Shown piece after piece: positions 27,619-36,325 of a stretch of DNA of 64,000 bases. Positions within the stretch are counted from its first letter, which is position 1; each line of letters begins with the position of its first letter. This DNA comes from an uncultured Woeseiaceae bacterium (GTDB lineage Bacteria > Pseudomonadota > Gammaproteobacteria > Steroidobacterales > Woeseiaceae). Made by a program: the position numbers and the translations under genes. Location: positions 36,082 to 100,081 of the forward strand of contig CAMYJB010000015.1 of the NCBI GenBank assembly GCA_947258565.1, given 5' to 3'. The notes under the pieces were generated by a model. The model had not been told where the DNA came from. It worked only from the letters and a program-made list of their open reading frames with translations, and searched no databases.

Positions 27619-29846
27619 GCTCTTTCCCTCCTCTTCTCATTACGGCTGGTACCCGTCGCGATCATCGCCTCGCGCGCCGCCTCGTTGATCGGCAGCCTTA
27701 TAGTGATGACTGCGCCTCCGGTCTTCCGGTTTTCCGCGTGGATCGTGCCCATGTGCTCCTCGACCAGTTTCTTGACAACCGCCAGACCCAGCCCGGTTCC
27801 CTTGGGCTTGGATGTAACGTAAGGGTCGAACACCTGGCTGATGTCGCTTGCATCGAAGCCCGGCCCGTTGTCCTCGACCTTGATCTGCGCAAACTCGACG
27901 CTACCGAACTCGGCGGCGCTCGCATGTACGTCGATGCGCGGATCAGGCGTATGCTCGAGTGCCTCGAGGGCGTTTCGCAACAGGTTGTGCAGAATCTGGC
28001 GTACCCGCCCCTCGTCAGCTTCGAGCAACGGCATCGTTGGATCCGACGTAACGACAATCAAGATGCCGCTCTCCTGTGCGCGGTACAGGTCGACAACTTC
28101 GTGGACGAGTTTGTCGAGGTCGAAGCGGTTGATGTCCATATCGGGAGCTCGCGCGTAATCGCTGAAGGCATTGACCATCTCCTTCATGGCCTCCACCTGC
28201 TGCACGATAGTGTGAGTCGCGCGATCGAGAATCTGCGCCTCTTCGCTGGACATCGTGTCGAGATACTTGCGGCGCAGTCGCTCTGCGGAAAGCTGGATGG
28301 GTGTCAGCGGATTCTTGATCTCGTGCGCCAGCCGCCGCGCAACCTCGCCCCACGCAGCATCGCGCTGTGCCTGCAGCAAGCCGGTTATATCGTCGAATAC
28401 CACGACGTAACCGCCCGCCTGATCCCCTTCGCCCGGCAATGCCGTGCATGCGCAGGTCAGCACGCGCCGCCCCACTTCCCCGCGCAATACGATTTGCTCG
28501 CGCCATTCCGTTTCGCCGGCGTCCAGGTGCACGCGCGCCACGTCGATGAACTGGTCGAGCAGCGGTTCGTCTCGCGCAATATCCGGCAGATACTCGCCGG
28601 CGCGGCTCTCCAGATCGACATTCAGAATCGCGCCGGACGCCTGGTTCGCCGTGCGTATGCGGAGATCCGGATCGATCGCGACGACGCCGGTTGAAAGGCG
28701 CGCGAGTATGACTTCGAGATTTGCGCGTTCAGCCTCGACCAGCGCCTGGCTGAGGCGCGTCTCGCGCCGTGCAGCCGCCAGGCGTTGTGTCATGTCATTA
28801 AAGGAGTTGATGAGAAACCCGATCTCGTCACGCGAGGGCGAAGGCAGCCGCGTGTCGAAATCACCGGCGGCGACCGCGCGGGTACCGGCGACGAGGTCCT
28901 GGATCGGCGCTACGAGCCGACGGGACAACACCAGTGCGCCATAGATCGCTGCAAGCAGTGATAGCATCAATACAACGGTCAACGTCAGCGTGAACGTCAC
29001 TTTCAATCCTTCGCGCAGAAACTCGAGGCGCCTGTATCCGGTCTGCGCATTGTTCACGCTCGATGCCAGCCGGCTAACGCGTTCGGTCGTCGGAAAGTGC
29101 CCCTGGAGCACCCCCACCGGCTCCCTTCGGCCGCGCACGGTGAACAGCACGGCCGTACGAATTTCGAGACGGCCGTCATCCGCGTCCTCTACCCTGACAT
29201 GATTGGGCCGCTCGAGCGTCAGCATCTCCATGACATCGATCGGCGGTCTCGGCAAAGATGCCGAAGACCTGTCGGAACTCGTGGCGAGGATCTGGGCGTT
29301 ATTGCCGAACAGGGTCATCTCGCTTGCACCTGACTCGCGGCGCAGCTTGCTCAGCTCGAAGACGAACTGCCGCTCACTCACCATCGCCAGCCGCCGCGCA
29401 ATCTGCCGCGTCGCGAGCAGGTTTTCCCGCTGCTGAACATCGAGGACGGCACGGACAATCTCAATAGCGTTGCCGAGGCCTTCGTCAATCTCGACATCGA
29501 ACCAGGAGTCGATGCCACGATTGATGTACTGGACCGCGAAATAGTAAACGACGATGAGCGGCAACACCGCGAGACCGACGAACATACCGACGATGCGTGC
29601 CTTGAGCCGAGCGCCCGGCACGTTCTCGCGGTAGTCGCGCAACAGCCGAATCAGGTTGCCGACAAGGAGCACGAACAGCAGAATCGCGCCGGCGATATTG
29701 ACCGCGATCAATACGTTGTGCAGCCGGTCGAAATGATCCGAGTTTTGCGCGGTAACGCTGAGCAGGAACATCGCGACCAGCGACAGCAGCACGCCCGCCG
29801 TAGCGAGCAGGCCGATAAAGGCACGCTTTATCGTTCGAGTTTCCAT
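27615..29846 (-). CDS. ntrY: NtrY-type sensor histidine kinase
   Basis: 743 residues from the ATG at 29844-29846 (METRTIKRAFIGLLATAGVLLSLVAMF); nine codons upstream are open but lie in the DUF4390 gene. Three or four membrane helices near the N-terminus flank a periplasmic sensor region (about 110-280). Then come HAMP (RRLVAPIQDLVAGTRAVAAGDFDTRL), PAS (about 375-480), the HisKA box WGEVARRLAHEIKNPLTPIQLSAERL with the phosphorylated His, and the ATPase domain with N, G1 (DNGPGF) and G2 (GTGLGLAVVKKLVEEH) boxes. It phosphorylates NtrX. The 5' end overlaps DUF4390 by 19 bases, placing it in the def-fmt-rsmB-DUF4390 operon. Confidence 0.95.
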   Translation of the reverse strand: METRTIKRAFIGLLATAGVLLSLVAMFLLSVTAQNSDHFDRLHNVLIAVNIAGAILLFVLLVGNLIRLLRDYRENVPGARLKARIVGMFVGLAVLPLIVVYYFAVQYINRGIDSWFDVEIDEGLGNAIEIVRAVLDVQQRENLLATRQIARRLAMVSERQFVFELSKLRRESGASEMTLFGNNAQILATSSDRSSASLPRPPIDVMEMLTLERPNHVRVEDADDGRLEIRTAVLFTVRGRREPVGVLQGHFPTTERVSRLASSVNNAQTGYRRLEFLREGLKVTFTLTLTVVLMLSLLAAIYGALVLSRRLVAPIQDLVAGTRAVAAGDFDTRLPSPSRDEIGFLINSFNDMTQRLAAARRETRLSQALVEAERANLEVILARLSTGVVAIDPDLRIRTANQASGAILNVDLESRAGEYLPDIARDEPLLDQFIDVARVHLDAGETEWREQIVLRGEVGRRVLTCACTALPGEGDQAGGYVVVFDDITGLLQAQRDAAWGEVARRLAHEIKNPLTPIQLSAERLRRKYLDTMSSEEAQILDRATHTIVQQVEAMKEMVNAFSDYARAPDMDINRFDLDKLVHEVVDLYRAQESGILIVVTSDPTMPLLEADEGRVRQILHNLLRNALEALEHTPDPRIDVHASAAEFGSVEFAQIKVEDNGPGFDASDISQVFDPYVTSKPKGTGLGLAVVKKLVEEHMGTIHAENRKTGGAVITIRLPINEAAREAMIATGTSRNEKRRERA

Positions 29847-30430
29847 TCGTACCACTCGCTCTTGAGCTGCCACTCGTCACGCCAGAAGAAGATCAACCGC
29901 AACGGCGCCGAATACTGCTCTGTGGCCAACAGGGCGCGGAGCCTAACCCGGTAGGTGCGGTCGGGAATGAGAAGGGTTTCATCGATCACAGGCAGCCGCT
30001 GGATACGGCCGAGATTGTTGAGCGCGGAATACAGGGTCGCAAACGAGTCCTGATTGCCGGTGTTCAGGTTGCGGACGATGTAGCGCTGACTGATTGGCCG
30101 GTACTCCAGTTCGAAGCGGAACGCGAGTTCGGCGTCGAGTGCATCGAGATAGAATCTTCGTGACCGGATGACCTGCATCTGCACTTCGATCGTCAGCGGC
30201 ACACCGCTGTTCAGCGCGTTCAACGCTTCGCTGGAAAGCACCAGCTGCAGCCGCGCATCCAGCATGTGCACGCCGCCGACGAGTTCGGTCGAGGCCGAGC
30301 GAACCTCGAAATACCCGGCACGATCCACCGGCTCCTGCGCCAGCGCCGCGCTCGCGAGCAATACGACGGTAGCGGCGAATACTCCGCCACGTATTATCCC
30401 GCCCAGACTCTGGTCTTTTCTTGTCGACAT
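29828..30430 (-). CDS. DUF4390 domain exported protein
   Basis: 200 residues. A signal peptide (about 1-31, ending ALAQ) precedes a beta-rich domain matching DUF4390: YFEVRSASTELVGGVHMLDARLQLVLSSEALNALNSGVPLTIEVQMQV, then WRDEWQLKSEWYEWKLE at the end. Conserved genomic position between rsmB and ntrY in gammaproteobacteria suggests it cooperates with the NtrYX sensor, perhaps presenting a periplasmic signal; that is inference. The ATG lies immediately after the rsmB stop, with no gap. Confidence 0.86.
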   Translation of the reverse strand: MSTRKDQSLGGIIRGGVFAATVVLLASAALAQEPVDRAGYFEVRSASTELVGGVHMLDARLQLVLSSEALNALNSGVPLTIEVQMQVIRSRRFYLDALDAELAFRFELEYRPISQRYIVRNLNTGNQDSFATLYSALNNLGRIQRLPVIDETLLIPDRTYRVRLRALLATEQYSAPLRLIFFWRDEWQLKSEWYEWKLER

Positions 30431-31765
30431 TTATGCTTGGCCAGCCTTCTCGAGGCAGGCGTAATAGAACCCGTCCATGTCTGCAGTGCCCGGCAGGACC
30501 TGGAATCCGTACGCCTTGCGCTGCATTAGATCGCGGATGTTGTTATTTTGCAACGCATCGTCCTCACGCGCGTCCGCGGTCGCATCGATGAACGGACCCA
30601 CGACCCCGTCATTCTCGGCAGCGAGTACCGAGCACGTCACGTACAGCAACCGCCCCCCGGGCATCAACAGCGGCCACAGACTGTCAAGCAGATTTCGCTG
30701 CAGGCCTGCGAGCGACGCGACATCCGACGCCCGGCGCAGTAACTTGATGTCCGGGTGGCGGCGGATGACGCCGGTCGCCGAACACGGCGCATCCAGCAGA
30801 ATGGCATCGAAGTTTTCGCCATCCCACCAGGTCTGTGGCGTTGTTGCATCGGCACACACGAGCGCCGCGGATCTGCCCGACCGTGTCAGGTTGGCCTCGA
30901 CAGCCTCGAGCCGCGTTGCGTCACTGTCCAGGCAGGTGAGATCGATTTCCGGGCCACCCAGTTCGAGCAGATGGGCACTTTTTCCGCCCGGCGCGGCACA
31001 GGCATCGAGTACGCGCCGGCCTCCTCCCGCAAGCAACCAGGGTGCCGCCAGCTGCGCTGCCGCATCCTGCACCGAAACCAGACCGGCGGAAAAACCCGGC
31101 AGCTCGTCGACGGCAACCGGCTCGGCAAGCTTCACCGTCCCTTCGATCACAGCGAATCGCTCTGCCTCGAGGCCCGCTTCCTGAAGCTGCCGTACGTAAT
31201 CCGCTGCCGTCGCCCGCGACACGTCCACCCGCAGCCACATGGGCGCACGCGAATTGTTCGCCGCGAGAATCGCCTCGCCATGGTCGGGCCAGTCACTGTG
31301 CATCGCATCGATCAGCCATTGCGGATGATCGTAAATGGCCTCGGCATTGTGAGGCTCAGCCGACGCCACATCCTCGCGCAGGAAGCGCCGCATCACGGCG
31401 TTCAGCAGACCCGCGAGTTTCGGCCGTCGCAGCAACCGTGACGCCTCGACAGTTTGCGACACCACCGCATGATCGGGAATGCGGGTATCCGTCAGCTGGT
31501 AAAGCCCGATCGCGAGCAGCGCATTGATGACGCTGTCCTTGCGTTTCAGCGGCTGATTGAGGAGCTGCGCGATCCAGGACTGCAGGCGCCAGTGACGCCG
31601 CAGGCTGCCGTAGCAAAGCAACCGCAACAACGCGCGATCTTCCTTCGCCACCTTCGGTTCGTGGGCCGAGAGCGCCGCATCGAGTGACCTGCCCGACCTG
31701 ACAACGGCATCGACCACCTCCGCCGCCGTGGCCCGCAGGCGCGCACCCTGGCGGTCGCGGGACAT
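30431..31765 (-). CDS. rsmB: 16S rRNA (cytosine(967)-C(5))-methyltransferase
   Basis: 444 residues. The N-terminal NusB-like domain (1-140) includes EDRALLRLLCYGSLRRHWRLQSWI. The C-terminal methyltransferase has the SAM motif VLDACAAPGGKSAHLLEL, LDAPCSATGVIRRHPDIK with the catalytic Cys of motif IV, and the second Cys in LLYVTCSVLAAEND of motif VI, as in RsmB/RsmF. It methylates C967 of 16S rRNA using S-adenosylmethionine. It starts five bases after the fmt stop and ends directly before DUF4390; the cluster fmt-rsmB-ntrYX is conserved. Confidence 0.96.
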   Translation of the reverse strand: MSRDRQGARLRATAAEVVDAVVRSGRSLDAALSAHEPKVAKEDRALLRLLCYGSLRRHWRLQSWIAQLLNQPLKRKDSVINALLAIGLYQLTDTRIPDHAVVSQTVEASRLLRRPKLAGLLNAVMRRFLREDVASAEPHNAEAIYDHPQWLIDAMHSDWPDHGEAILAANNSRAPMWLRVDVSRATAADYVRQLQEAGLEAERFAVIEGTVKLAEPVAVDELPGFSAGLVSVQDAAAQLAAPWLLAGGGRRVLDACAAPGGKSAHLLELGGPEIDLTCLDSDATRLEAVEANLTRSGRSAALVCADATTPQTWWDGENFDAILLDAPCSATGVIRRHPDIKLLRRASDVASLAGLQRNLLDSLWPLLMPGGRLLYVTCSVLAAENDGVVGPFIDATADAREDDALQNNNIRDLMQRKAYGFQVLPGTADMDGFYYACLEKAGQA

Positions 31766-31770
31766 GCCGG

Positions 31771-32644
31771 TCAGCCCAGCCGCCGGCCGGTCATCGCCAC
31801 ACTGCCGGCGAACTCGGCCGCGGTTACCGGGCGCTTACCCGGGCGCTGCAGGCTGTCCAGATGCAGTGCGTCCTGGCCACAGGCAACGACGATGCCGTCC
31901 CGGCCCGCGGACAGAACCTCGCCCGGCGCACCGGTGGCGCCTGTTACCACGCTTGCGCGCCAGCACTTGACCGGCGTGTCGTCGAGCAGGAAGAAGGCGC
32001 CCGGTACCGGATTGTAAGCCCGAACCTCGCGATGCAGATCCTCGGCCGGCTGCTGCCAGTCCAGCCGCGCATCCTGCTTGCTGATCTTGCCGGCGTAGGT
32101 CGCCTGCGTGTCGTCCTGCGCGACCGCTTCGAGCGCGCCACTGAGGATCGCCTCCAAATGCCCCACCAGCATTTCGCCACCCAGCGCCGCAAGACGATCA
32201 TGCAACTCGCCTGCCGTCTCCTCCGCGCCGATGGCAAGCGCTTCTTCGACGTACACCGGCCCGCAGTCCAGACCCGCGGTCATGGCCATCAGGCTCACGC
32301 CGGTCTGTGCGTCGCCGGCGAGTATCGCGGCCTGGATGGGTGCCGCGCCGCGCCAGCGCGGCAGGAGCGAAGCATGCACGTTGAGGCAGCCCTTTGCCGG
32401 GACATCGAGAACGCTCTGCGGAAGAATCAGCCCGTAGGCCGCCACGACGAGGATATCGGGGTTGAATCCGGCGATCTGCTCGACGGTGTCCGGGTCCTTG
32501 AGGGTCGCAGGCTGCAGCACCTCGATACCCCGGTCCAGCGCGAATCGTTTGACCGGGCTCGCGGTGAGTCGCTTGCCTCGCCCGGCCGAGCGACGCGAGC
32601 GCAAATTCCGGTGTACCGGCAAACAGCAGTCGCGCATCGGTCAT
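31771..32644 (-). pseudogene. fmt: Methionyl-tRNA formyltransferase with an apparent N-terminal frameshift deletion
   Basis: The expected start, MTDARLLFAGTPEFALASL, reads from the ATG at 32642-32644. After 19 residues it runs out of frame. The rest, from AGRGKRLTASPVKRFALDRGI onward, continues in another frame to the stop at 31771. It contains the intact core: AAYGLILPQSVLDVPAKGCLNVHASLLPRWRGAAPIQAAI with the catalytic Asn/His, and a normal C-terminal domain. Compared with E. coli Fmt, about 20 residues (the segment before PAGRGK) are missing at 32585-32590, equivalent to a deletion near 59 bases, which is not a multiple of three. Either the gene is broken or the sequence contains an assembly error. 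An ATG at 32637 in the second frame would give an enzyme lacking the first strand. Confidence 0.85.
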
Positions 32645-32674
32645 AACGGGATTTCGGCTGGCAGCGGTCGTCGA

Positions 32675-33193
32675 TCAGGCGACCACCGCGGCGGCCTGGT
32701 GGCGCCGCTCTTTCTCGAGCTTCTTGCGAATGCGTGATCGCTTTGCCTCGGACAGGTAGTCGACGAACAGCTTGCCGTCGAGGTGATCGATCTCATGCTG
32801 CACGCAAACGGCGAGCAGACCCTCGAACTCGCCCTCGCGTTCGCGGCCGTCGCGGTCGAGGTAACGCACGCGAATGTGCTCCGCGCGTTTGACCTCCTCG
32901 TAGTAGCCGGGCACCGACAGGCAGCCCTCTTCCGTGACGGTCACCCCGTCCTTTTCGAGGATCTCCGGATTGATGAAGACGTGCGGATCGTCCTTGTCGG
33001 CCGACACGTCTGCCACCAGCAGCCGCCGGTGAACATCGACCTGCGTCGCAGCAAGTCCGATGCCCGGCGCGGCATACATGGTTTCGAACATGTCGTCGAT
33101 CAGCGCGCGCAACGCGTCGTCGACGGTGTCGACCGGCACCGCCTTCTTGCGCAATCGCGGATCGGGAAATTCAAGAATCGTCAGTTTTGCCAT
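32675..33193 (-). CDS. def: Peptide deformylase
   Basis: 172 residues. It removes the formyl group from nascent N-terminal methionine. The three active-site motifs are complete: GIGLAATQ (residues about 45-52), EGCLSVPG with the metal-ligand Cys, and [17 protein letters not shown] with the two His ligands. Length and the basic C-terminal tail ([15 protein letters not shown]) are normal. It precedes fmt with a 30-base gap, and the two would normally act as a pair on initiator tRNA and its product. Divergent from the LysM gene, with an AT-rich shared upstream region. Confidence 0.97.
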   Translation of the reverse strand: MAKLTILEFPDPRLRKKAVPVDTVDDALRALIDDMFETMYAAPGIGLAATQVDVHRRLLVADVSADKDDPHVFINPEILEKDGVTVTEEGCLSVPGYYEEVKRAEHIRVRYLDRDGREREGEFEGLLAVCVQHEIDHLDGKLFVDYLSEAKRSRIRKKLEKERRHQAAAVVA

Positions 33194-33455
33194 AATTCGC
33201 CTGCAGCAATTTCCGGGTGAGACCGTGCACTATGACCCCTTCAGGACATAACTATTTCACCCGGATCTCGCATCAAAATCTATAAAAATTCTCTAAACGT
33301 TTGACTTTATTGAATAAGTTTCAGAAAATGCGGCCAATCACGAGGCGTCTCCGAGCGCTTTTTGGGCCGGAAATGTGACGTAATTGGCAGCCGCGGCAAT
33401 GCCGGAACGACATATTATAGCAATGCCGCGACAGGCCCGGTTTGAAACCGCAAAT
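33194..33455. promoter_or_regulatory. Divergent upstream region of def and lysM
   Basis: A gene-free stretch whose middle part (33245-33330) is clearly more AT-rich than its surroundings. TTGACT at 33301-33306 is a possible -35 for the LysM gene but lacks a good -10. TATAGA read on the minus strand is a possible -10 for def. No operator or hairpin stands out. Confidence 0.35.
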
Positions 33456-34646
33456 ATGGAGCACCCGCGAACTATGGTCCCCCGCACACAAAGCCTGCAC
33501 ACCCTCATTCGGCTCACCGCTGTTGCGCTGGCCGCCACCCTGGCCGGTTGCTCATTGAACCCGTTCGCGAATGACGATGACGGGGCCGCAATCCAGACAC
33601 CGCAGAGCTCACCCCCGCCGAGCTATGACAGCTCCGCGCAGTCGTCGGTTCCCGAATACGGCGGGCCGGTCGTGCAGCGCGTCAGCGAGCCGGTACCGCT
33701 CGCCGACAACCACCCGAACGAGTACGTGGTTCAGGTCGGCGATACGCTGTGGGACATAGCCGCAACGTTCCTGAAGGATCCGTGGTTCTGGCCGGAGATC
33801 TGGCACATCAACACCCAGATCGTAAACCCGCACCTTATCTATCCCGGTGACGTGCTCGGGCTCATCTATATCGACGGCCAGCCGCGGATAACGAACGTGC
33901 GTGCATCGACGTATCGCCTTTCGCCACAGGCACGCGTGTCGCCGATTACCCAGGCAGTAACGAGCATTCCTTACGAATCGGTCTCCGCGTTCCTGTCGAG
34001 CGGCGCCGTCTTGGAGAGACGCGAAGCGGATCGCCTGCCTTACCTGCTCGAAACCCGTGGTGACCACCTCATCGCATCCGCCGGCAACCTGGTTTACGTT
34101 CGCGGCCTCGATGATGCACAGCTCGGCTCACGTTATAACGTCGTGGAAGTGGGTGGGCCCCTGATCGATCCCGACGACAACAGGTTAATCGGCTACCAGG
34201 GCAAGTTTATCGGCGAAGGTACATTGCGCCGCACAGGCGACCCGGCAACGGTGGCGCTAACGGACACCAGCCAGGAAGCCGTTCCCGGCGACAGGCTCAT
34301 TCCGGAGTCCGTCGATATTCCGCTCAATTTTTATCCGCGTTCACCGAGCAGCCCGATCGATGGCCGCATCATTTCGGTCGTGGGCGGAGTAACCCAGATC
34401 GGCCAGTACCAGGTTGTCGTTCTGAATCGTGGGACGAACGACGGTCTTTCGGTCGGCGACGTCCTGACCGTGTACCAGACGGGTCAAACGGTGAGGGATC
34501 GTTTCGGCGGCGGCAAGGTGCGCCTCCCCGACGAGGAAGCCGGCACGCTAATGGTGTTCAAGGTGTACGACCGCATCGGCTACGGACTGGTTATGGAAGC
34601 CACGCAGGCGATCCACATTCATGACACCGTGCGTAACCCGACCTGA
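33456..34646 (+). CDS. LysM peptidoglycan-binding lipoprotein
   Basis: About 396 residues if started at the ATG at 33456; the ATG at 33474 is equally likely and the frame is open further up. A signal peptide ends in a lipobox LAGC (AVALAATLAGCSLNPFAN). The LysM domain follows directly after a proline/serine linker: NEYVVQVGDTLWDIAATFLKDPWFWPEIWHINTQIVNPHLIYPGDVLGL. The remaining 250 residues are beta-rich and contain RIISVVGGVTQIGQYQVVVLNRGTNDGLSVGDVLTVY, shared with the tail of YgaU/LysM proteins encoded beside dprA across gammaproteobacteria. It probably tethers to peptidoglycan from the outer membrane. A terminator follows. Confidence 0.88.
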   Translation: MEHPRTMVPRTQSLHTLIRLTAVALAATLAGCSLNPFANDDDGAAIQTPQSSPPPSYDSSAQSSVPEYGGPVVQRVSEPVPLADNHPNEYVVQVGDTLWDIAATFLKDPWFWPEIWHINTQIVNPHLIYPGDVLGLIYIDGQPRITNVRASTYRLSPQARVSPITQAVTSIPYESVSAFLSSGAVLERREADRLPYLLETRGDHLIASAGNLVYVRGLDDAQLGSRYNVVEVGGPLIDPDDNRLIGYQGKFIGEGTLRRTGDPATVALTDTSQEAVPGDRLIPESVDIPLNFYPRSPSSPIDGRIISVVGGVTQIGQYQVVVLNRGTNDGLSVGDVLTVYQTGQTVRDRFGGGKVRLPDEEAGTLMVFKVYDRIGYGLVMEATQAIHIHDTVRNPT

Positions 34647-34670
34647 CCCGGGTTTTACGAGTATCAAGAG

Positions 34671-34697
34671 ACGGCGCTTTCGGGCGCCGTTTTTTTT
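34671..34697 (+). terminator. Rho-independent terminator after lysM
   Basis: ACGGCGC (34671-34677) pairs with GCGCCGT (34684-34690) around TTTCGG, and eight T follow. It separates the LysM gene from dprA. Confidence 0.93.
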
Positions 34698-34783
34698 GCG
34701 CGTTGCGCGAAGATTGGTCGTGCTGCGTGATCGCGGCGTCGCGGTATGATTGAGCGACTTTGGGGTATCAACCGGGACGCGCG

Positions 34784-35704
34784 GTGAACGAGAACGAGTG
34801 GTTACAGGATGACAACCACCACCTGGTCCGGCTTGGGGACGACGCCTATCCCGATCTCCTCGGGGGAATAGCGAGTCCGGCGCCTCAACTGTATATCAAC
34901 GGCGACCCGGAGATTCTCCACTTGCCCGCTCTCGCGATCGTCGGCAGCCGCAACCCGACAAAGGGCGGCGCGCGGAATGCCTTCGAATTTGCCCGGCATC
35001 TCGGCGCGACCGGATTTTGTATCGTCAGCGGGCTCGCGCAGGGAATCGACGCCGCTGCGCATCGCGGCGCGCTCGCGGCAGGCGCTCCCACGGTCGCTTT
35101 TCTCGGCAACGGGATCGATCGCGTGTACCCCGCCTCGAATCGTGAACTCGCCCGGGACATCGCGCGGCACGGCGCACTGGTCAGTGAGTTCCCGCTGGGC
35201 ACCGCGCCTAACCGGGCGCTGTTCCCGCAACGGAATCGGCTGATCAGCGGCCTCAGCCTGGGCACGCTGGTCGTCGAGGCCGCGCGACGCAGCGGCTCCC
35301 TCATCACTGCGCGGCTGGCTGCAGAACAGGGTCGGGAAGTGTTCGCGATCCCGGGCTCCATCCATAACCCGCTTTCCCGCGGCTGCCACCAGCTCATCCG
35401 CCAGGGCGCAAAACTCGTGGAGACGGCCGACGATATCGTGGCCGAGCTTGCCCCCCTGGCGGGGCACCTGCTGCAAGCGATCGATGAATCGACGCCGACC
35501 GGTCGAATACCTGCCGCGGGAGAGAAACCGGACGAGGAGTATGTAAAGCTGCTCGAAGCGATCGGTCACGACCCGGTGAGCACTGACGAACTCGTCGAGC
35601 GCTCCGGATTGACGATCGATCAGGTTTCCTCCATGCTTCTGATCCTGGAGCTAGAAGGAAAGATCGAGAAGCAGTCCGGCGGACGCTACTCAGTACTGAG
35701 CTAG
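34784..35704 (+). CDS. dprA: DNA processing protein DprA, short at the N-terminus
   Basis: 306 residues from the GTG at 34784 (a TTG at 34760 would add eight). DprA loads RecA on incoming single-stranded DNA during transformation. The Rossmann-like domain is complete: ALAIVGSRNPTKGG, FCIVSGLAQGIDAAAHRGAL, LGNGIDRVYPASNREL, SEFPLGTAPNRALFPQRNRLISGLS and VVEAARRSGSLITARLAAEQGREVFAIPGS. A DML1-like winged helix ends the protein (PVSTDELVERSGLTIDQVSSMLLILELEGKIEK). The usual N-terminal SAM-like helical domain of about 65 residues is missing: the sequence begins at WLQDDNHHLVR, and only 86 bases separate it from the lysM terminator. Confidence 0.92.
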   Translation: MNENEWLQDDNHHLVRLGDDAYPDLLGGIASPAPQLYINGDPEILHLPALAIVGSRNPTKGGARNAFEFARHLGATGFCIVSGLAQGIDAAAHRGALAAGAPTVAFLGNGIDRVYPASNRELARDIARHGALVSEFPLGTAPNRALFPQRNRLISGLSLGTLVVEAARRSGSLITARLAAEQGREVFAIPGSIHNPLSRGCHQLIRQGAKLVETADDIVAELAPLAGHLLQAIDESTPTGRIPAAGEKPDEEYVKLLEAIGHDPVSTDELVERSGLTIDQVSSMLLILELEGKIEKQSGGRYSVLS

Positions 35705-35745
35705 ATATTTAGTCAAACGCGAGCCACCAAGGAGCCGCTCCAGGC

Positions 35746-36222
35746 ATGAAAGAGAATGTACTCGACGTATTGATGTACCTGTTCGAAACATACGTCGACA
35801 CCGACGAAGATCCGGAACCCGATCAGAATGAACTTCGTGGCGAGCTGGCGAGCGCCGGCTTCGGTGATGCGGAGATCGATCGCGCACTCGACTGGCTGGA
35901 ATGTCTGTCCGAAGACCAGCAAGACCTGGTCTTCAACGCCCAGACGGCACGCGGCACGCGTGTCTACAACAGCCTCGAGCAGGAACGGCTGGACGTGTCC
36001 TGCCGCGGCTACATTTCGTACCTGGAGCAGATCGGCATCCTGTCGCCGGACCAGCGCGAAATCCTCGTGGACAGGCTGCTGGCGCTGGATGCACCGGATA
36101 TCGACGTCGAGCAGATCAAGTGGGTCGTGTTGATGGTGCTGTTCAGCCAGCCGGGCCAGGAACTGGCGTATGCACGCATGGAGGATCTCGTTTTCGAAGA
36201 GAACACGGGGGCCGTCCACTAG
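35746..36222 (+). CDS. smg: Smg/DUF494 family protein
   Basis: 158 residues, the full family length. The start MKENVLDVLMYLFETYVD and the central LDWLECLSEDQQ and RGYISYLEQIGILSPDQREILVDRLLAL segments are diagnostic for Smg (DUF494), an acidic helical protein of unknown function found next to dprA and topA in most gammaproteobacteria. The acidic N-terminus (DTDEDPEPDQNELRGEL) is typical. It lies 41 bases after dprA, presumably on the same transcript, and ends before a strong hairpin. Confidence 0.95.
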   Translation: MKENVLDVLMYLFETYVDTDEDPEPDQNELRGELASAGFGDAEIDRALDWLECLSEDQQDLVFNAQTARGTRVYNSLEQERLDVSCRGYISYLEQIGILSPDQREILVDRLLALDAPDIDVEQIKWVVLMVLFSQPGQELAYARMEDLVFEENTGAVH

Positions 36223-36265
36223 CCCGAAGTGAACCCGGTTCTCAGTGTGTCGGGATTGCCATTTC

Positions 36266-36294
36266 TTGACACGCTGCGACGAAGTATGTAATTC
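36266..36294 (+). promoter_or_regulatory. Sigma-70 promoter candidate for topA
   Basis: TTGACA at 36266-36271, a 17-base spacer and TAATTC at 36289-36294 match the housekeeping consensus well. Transcription would begin near 36301, inside the smg terminator hairpin, so the new transcript would lack the left stem arm. Confidence 0.65.
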
Positions 36295-36319
36295 AACCGC
36301 GGCATTGACCGCGGTTTTT
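36295..36319 (+). terminator. Rho-independent terminator after smg
   Basis: AACCGCGG (36295-36302) pairs with CCGCGGTT (36309-36316) around CATTGA, followed by a run of T to 36319. It sits seven bases before the topA start codon. Confidence 0.85.
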
Positions 36320-36325
36320 CATTTT

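Noticed and set aside
27426..28694. 422-codon plus-strand frame
   Set aside because: Antisense to ntrX and ntrY; no domain similarity.
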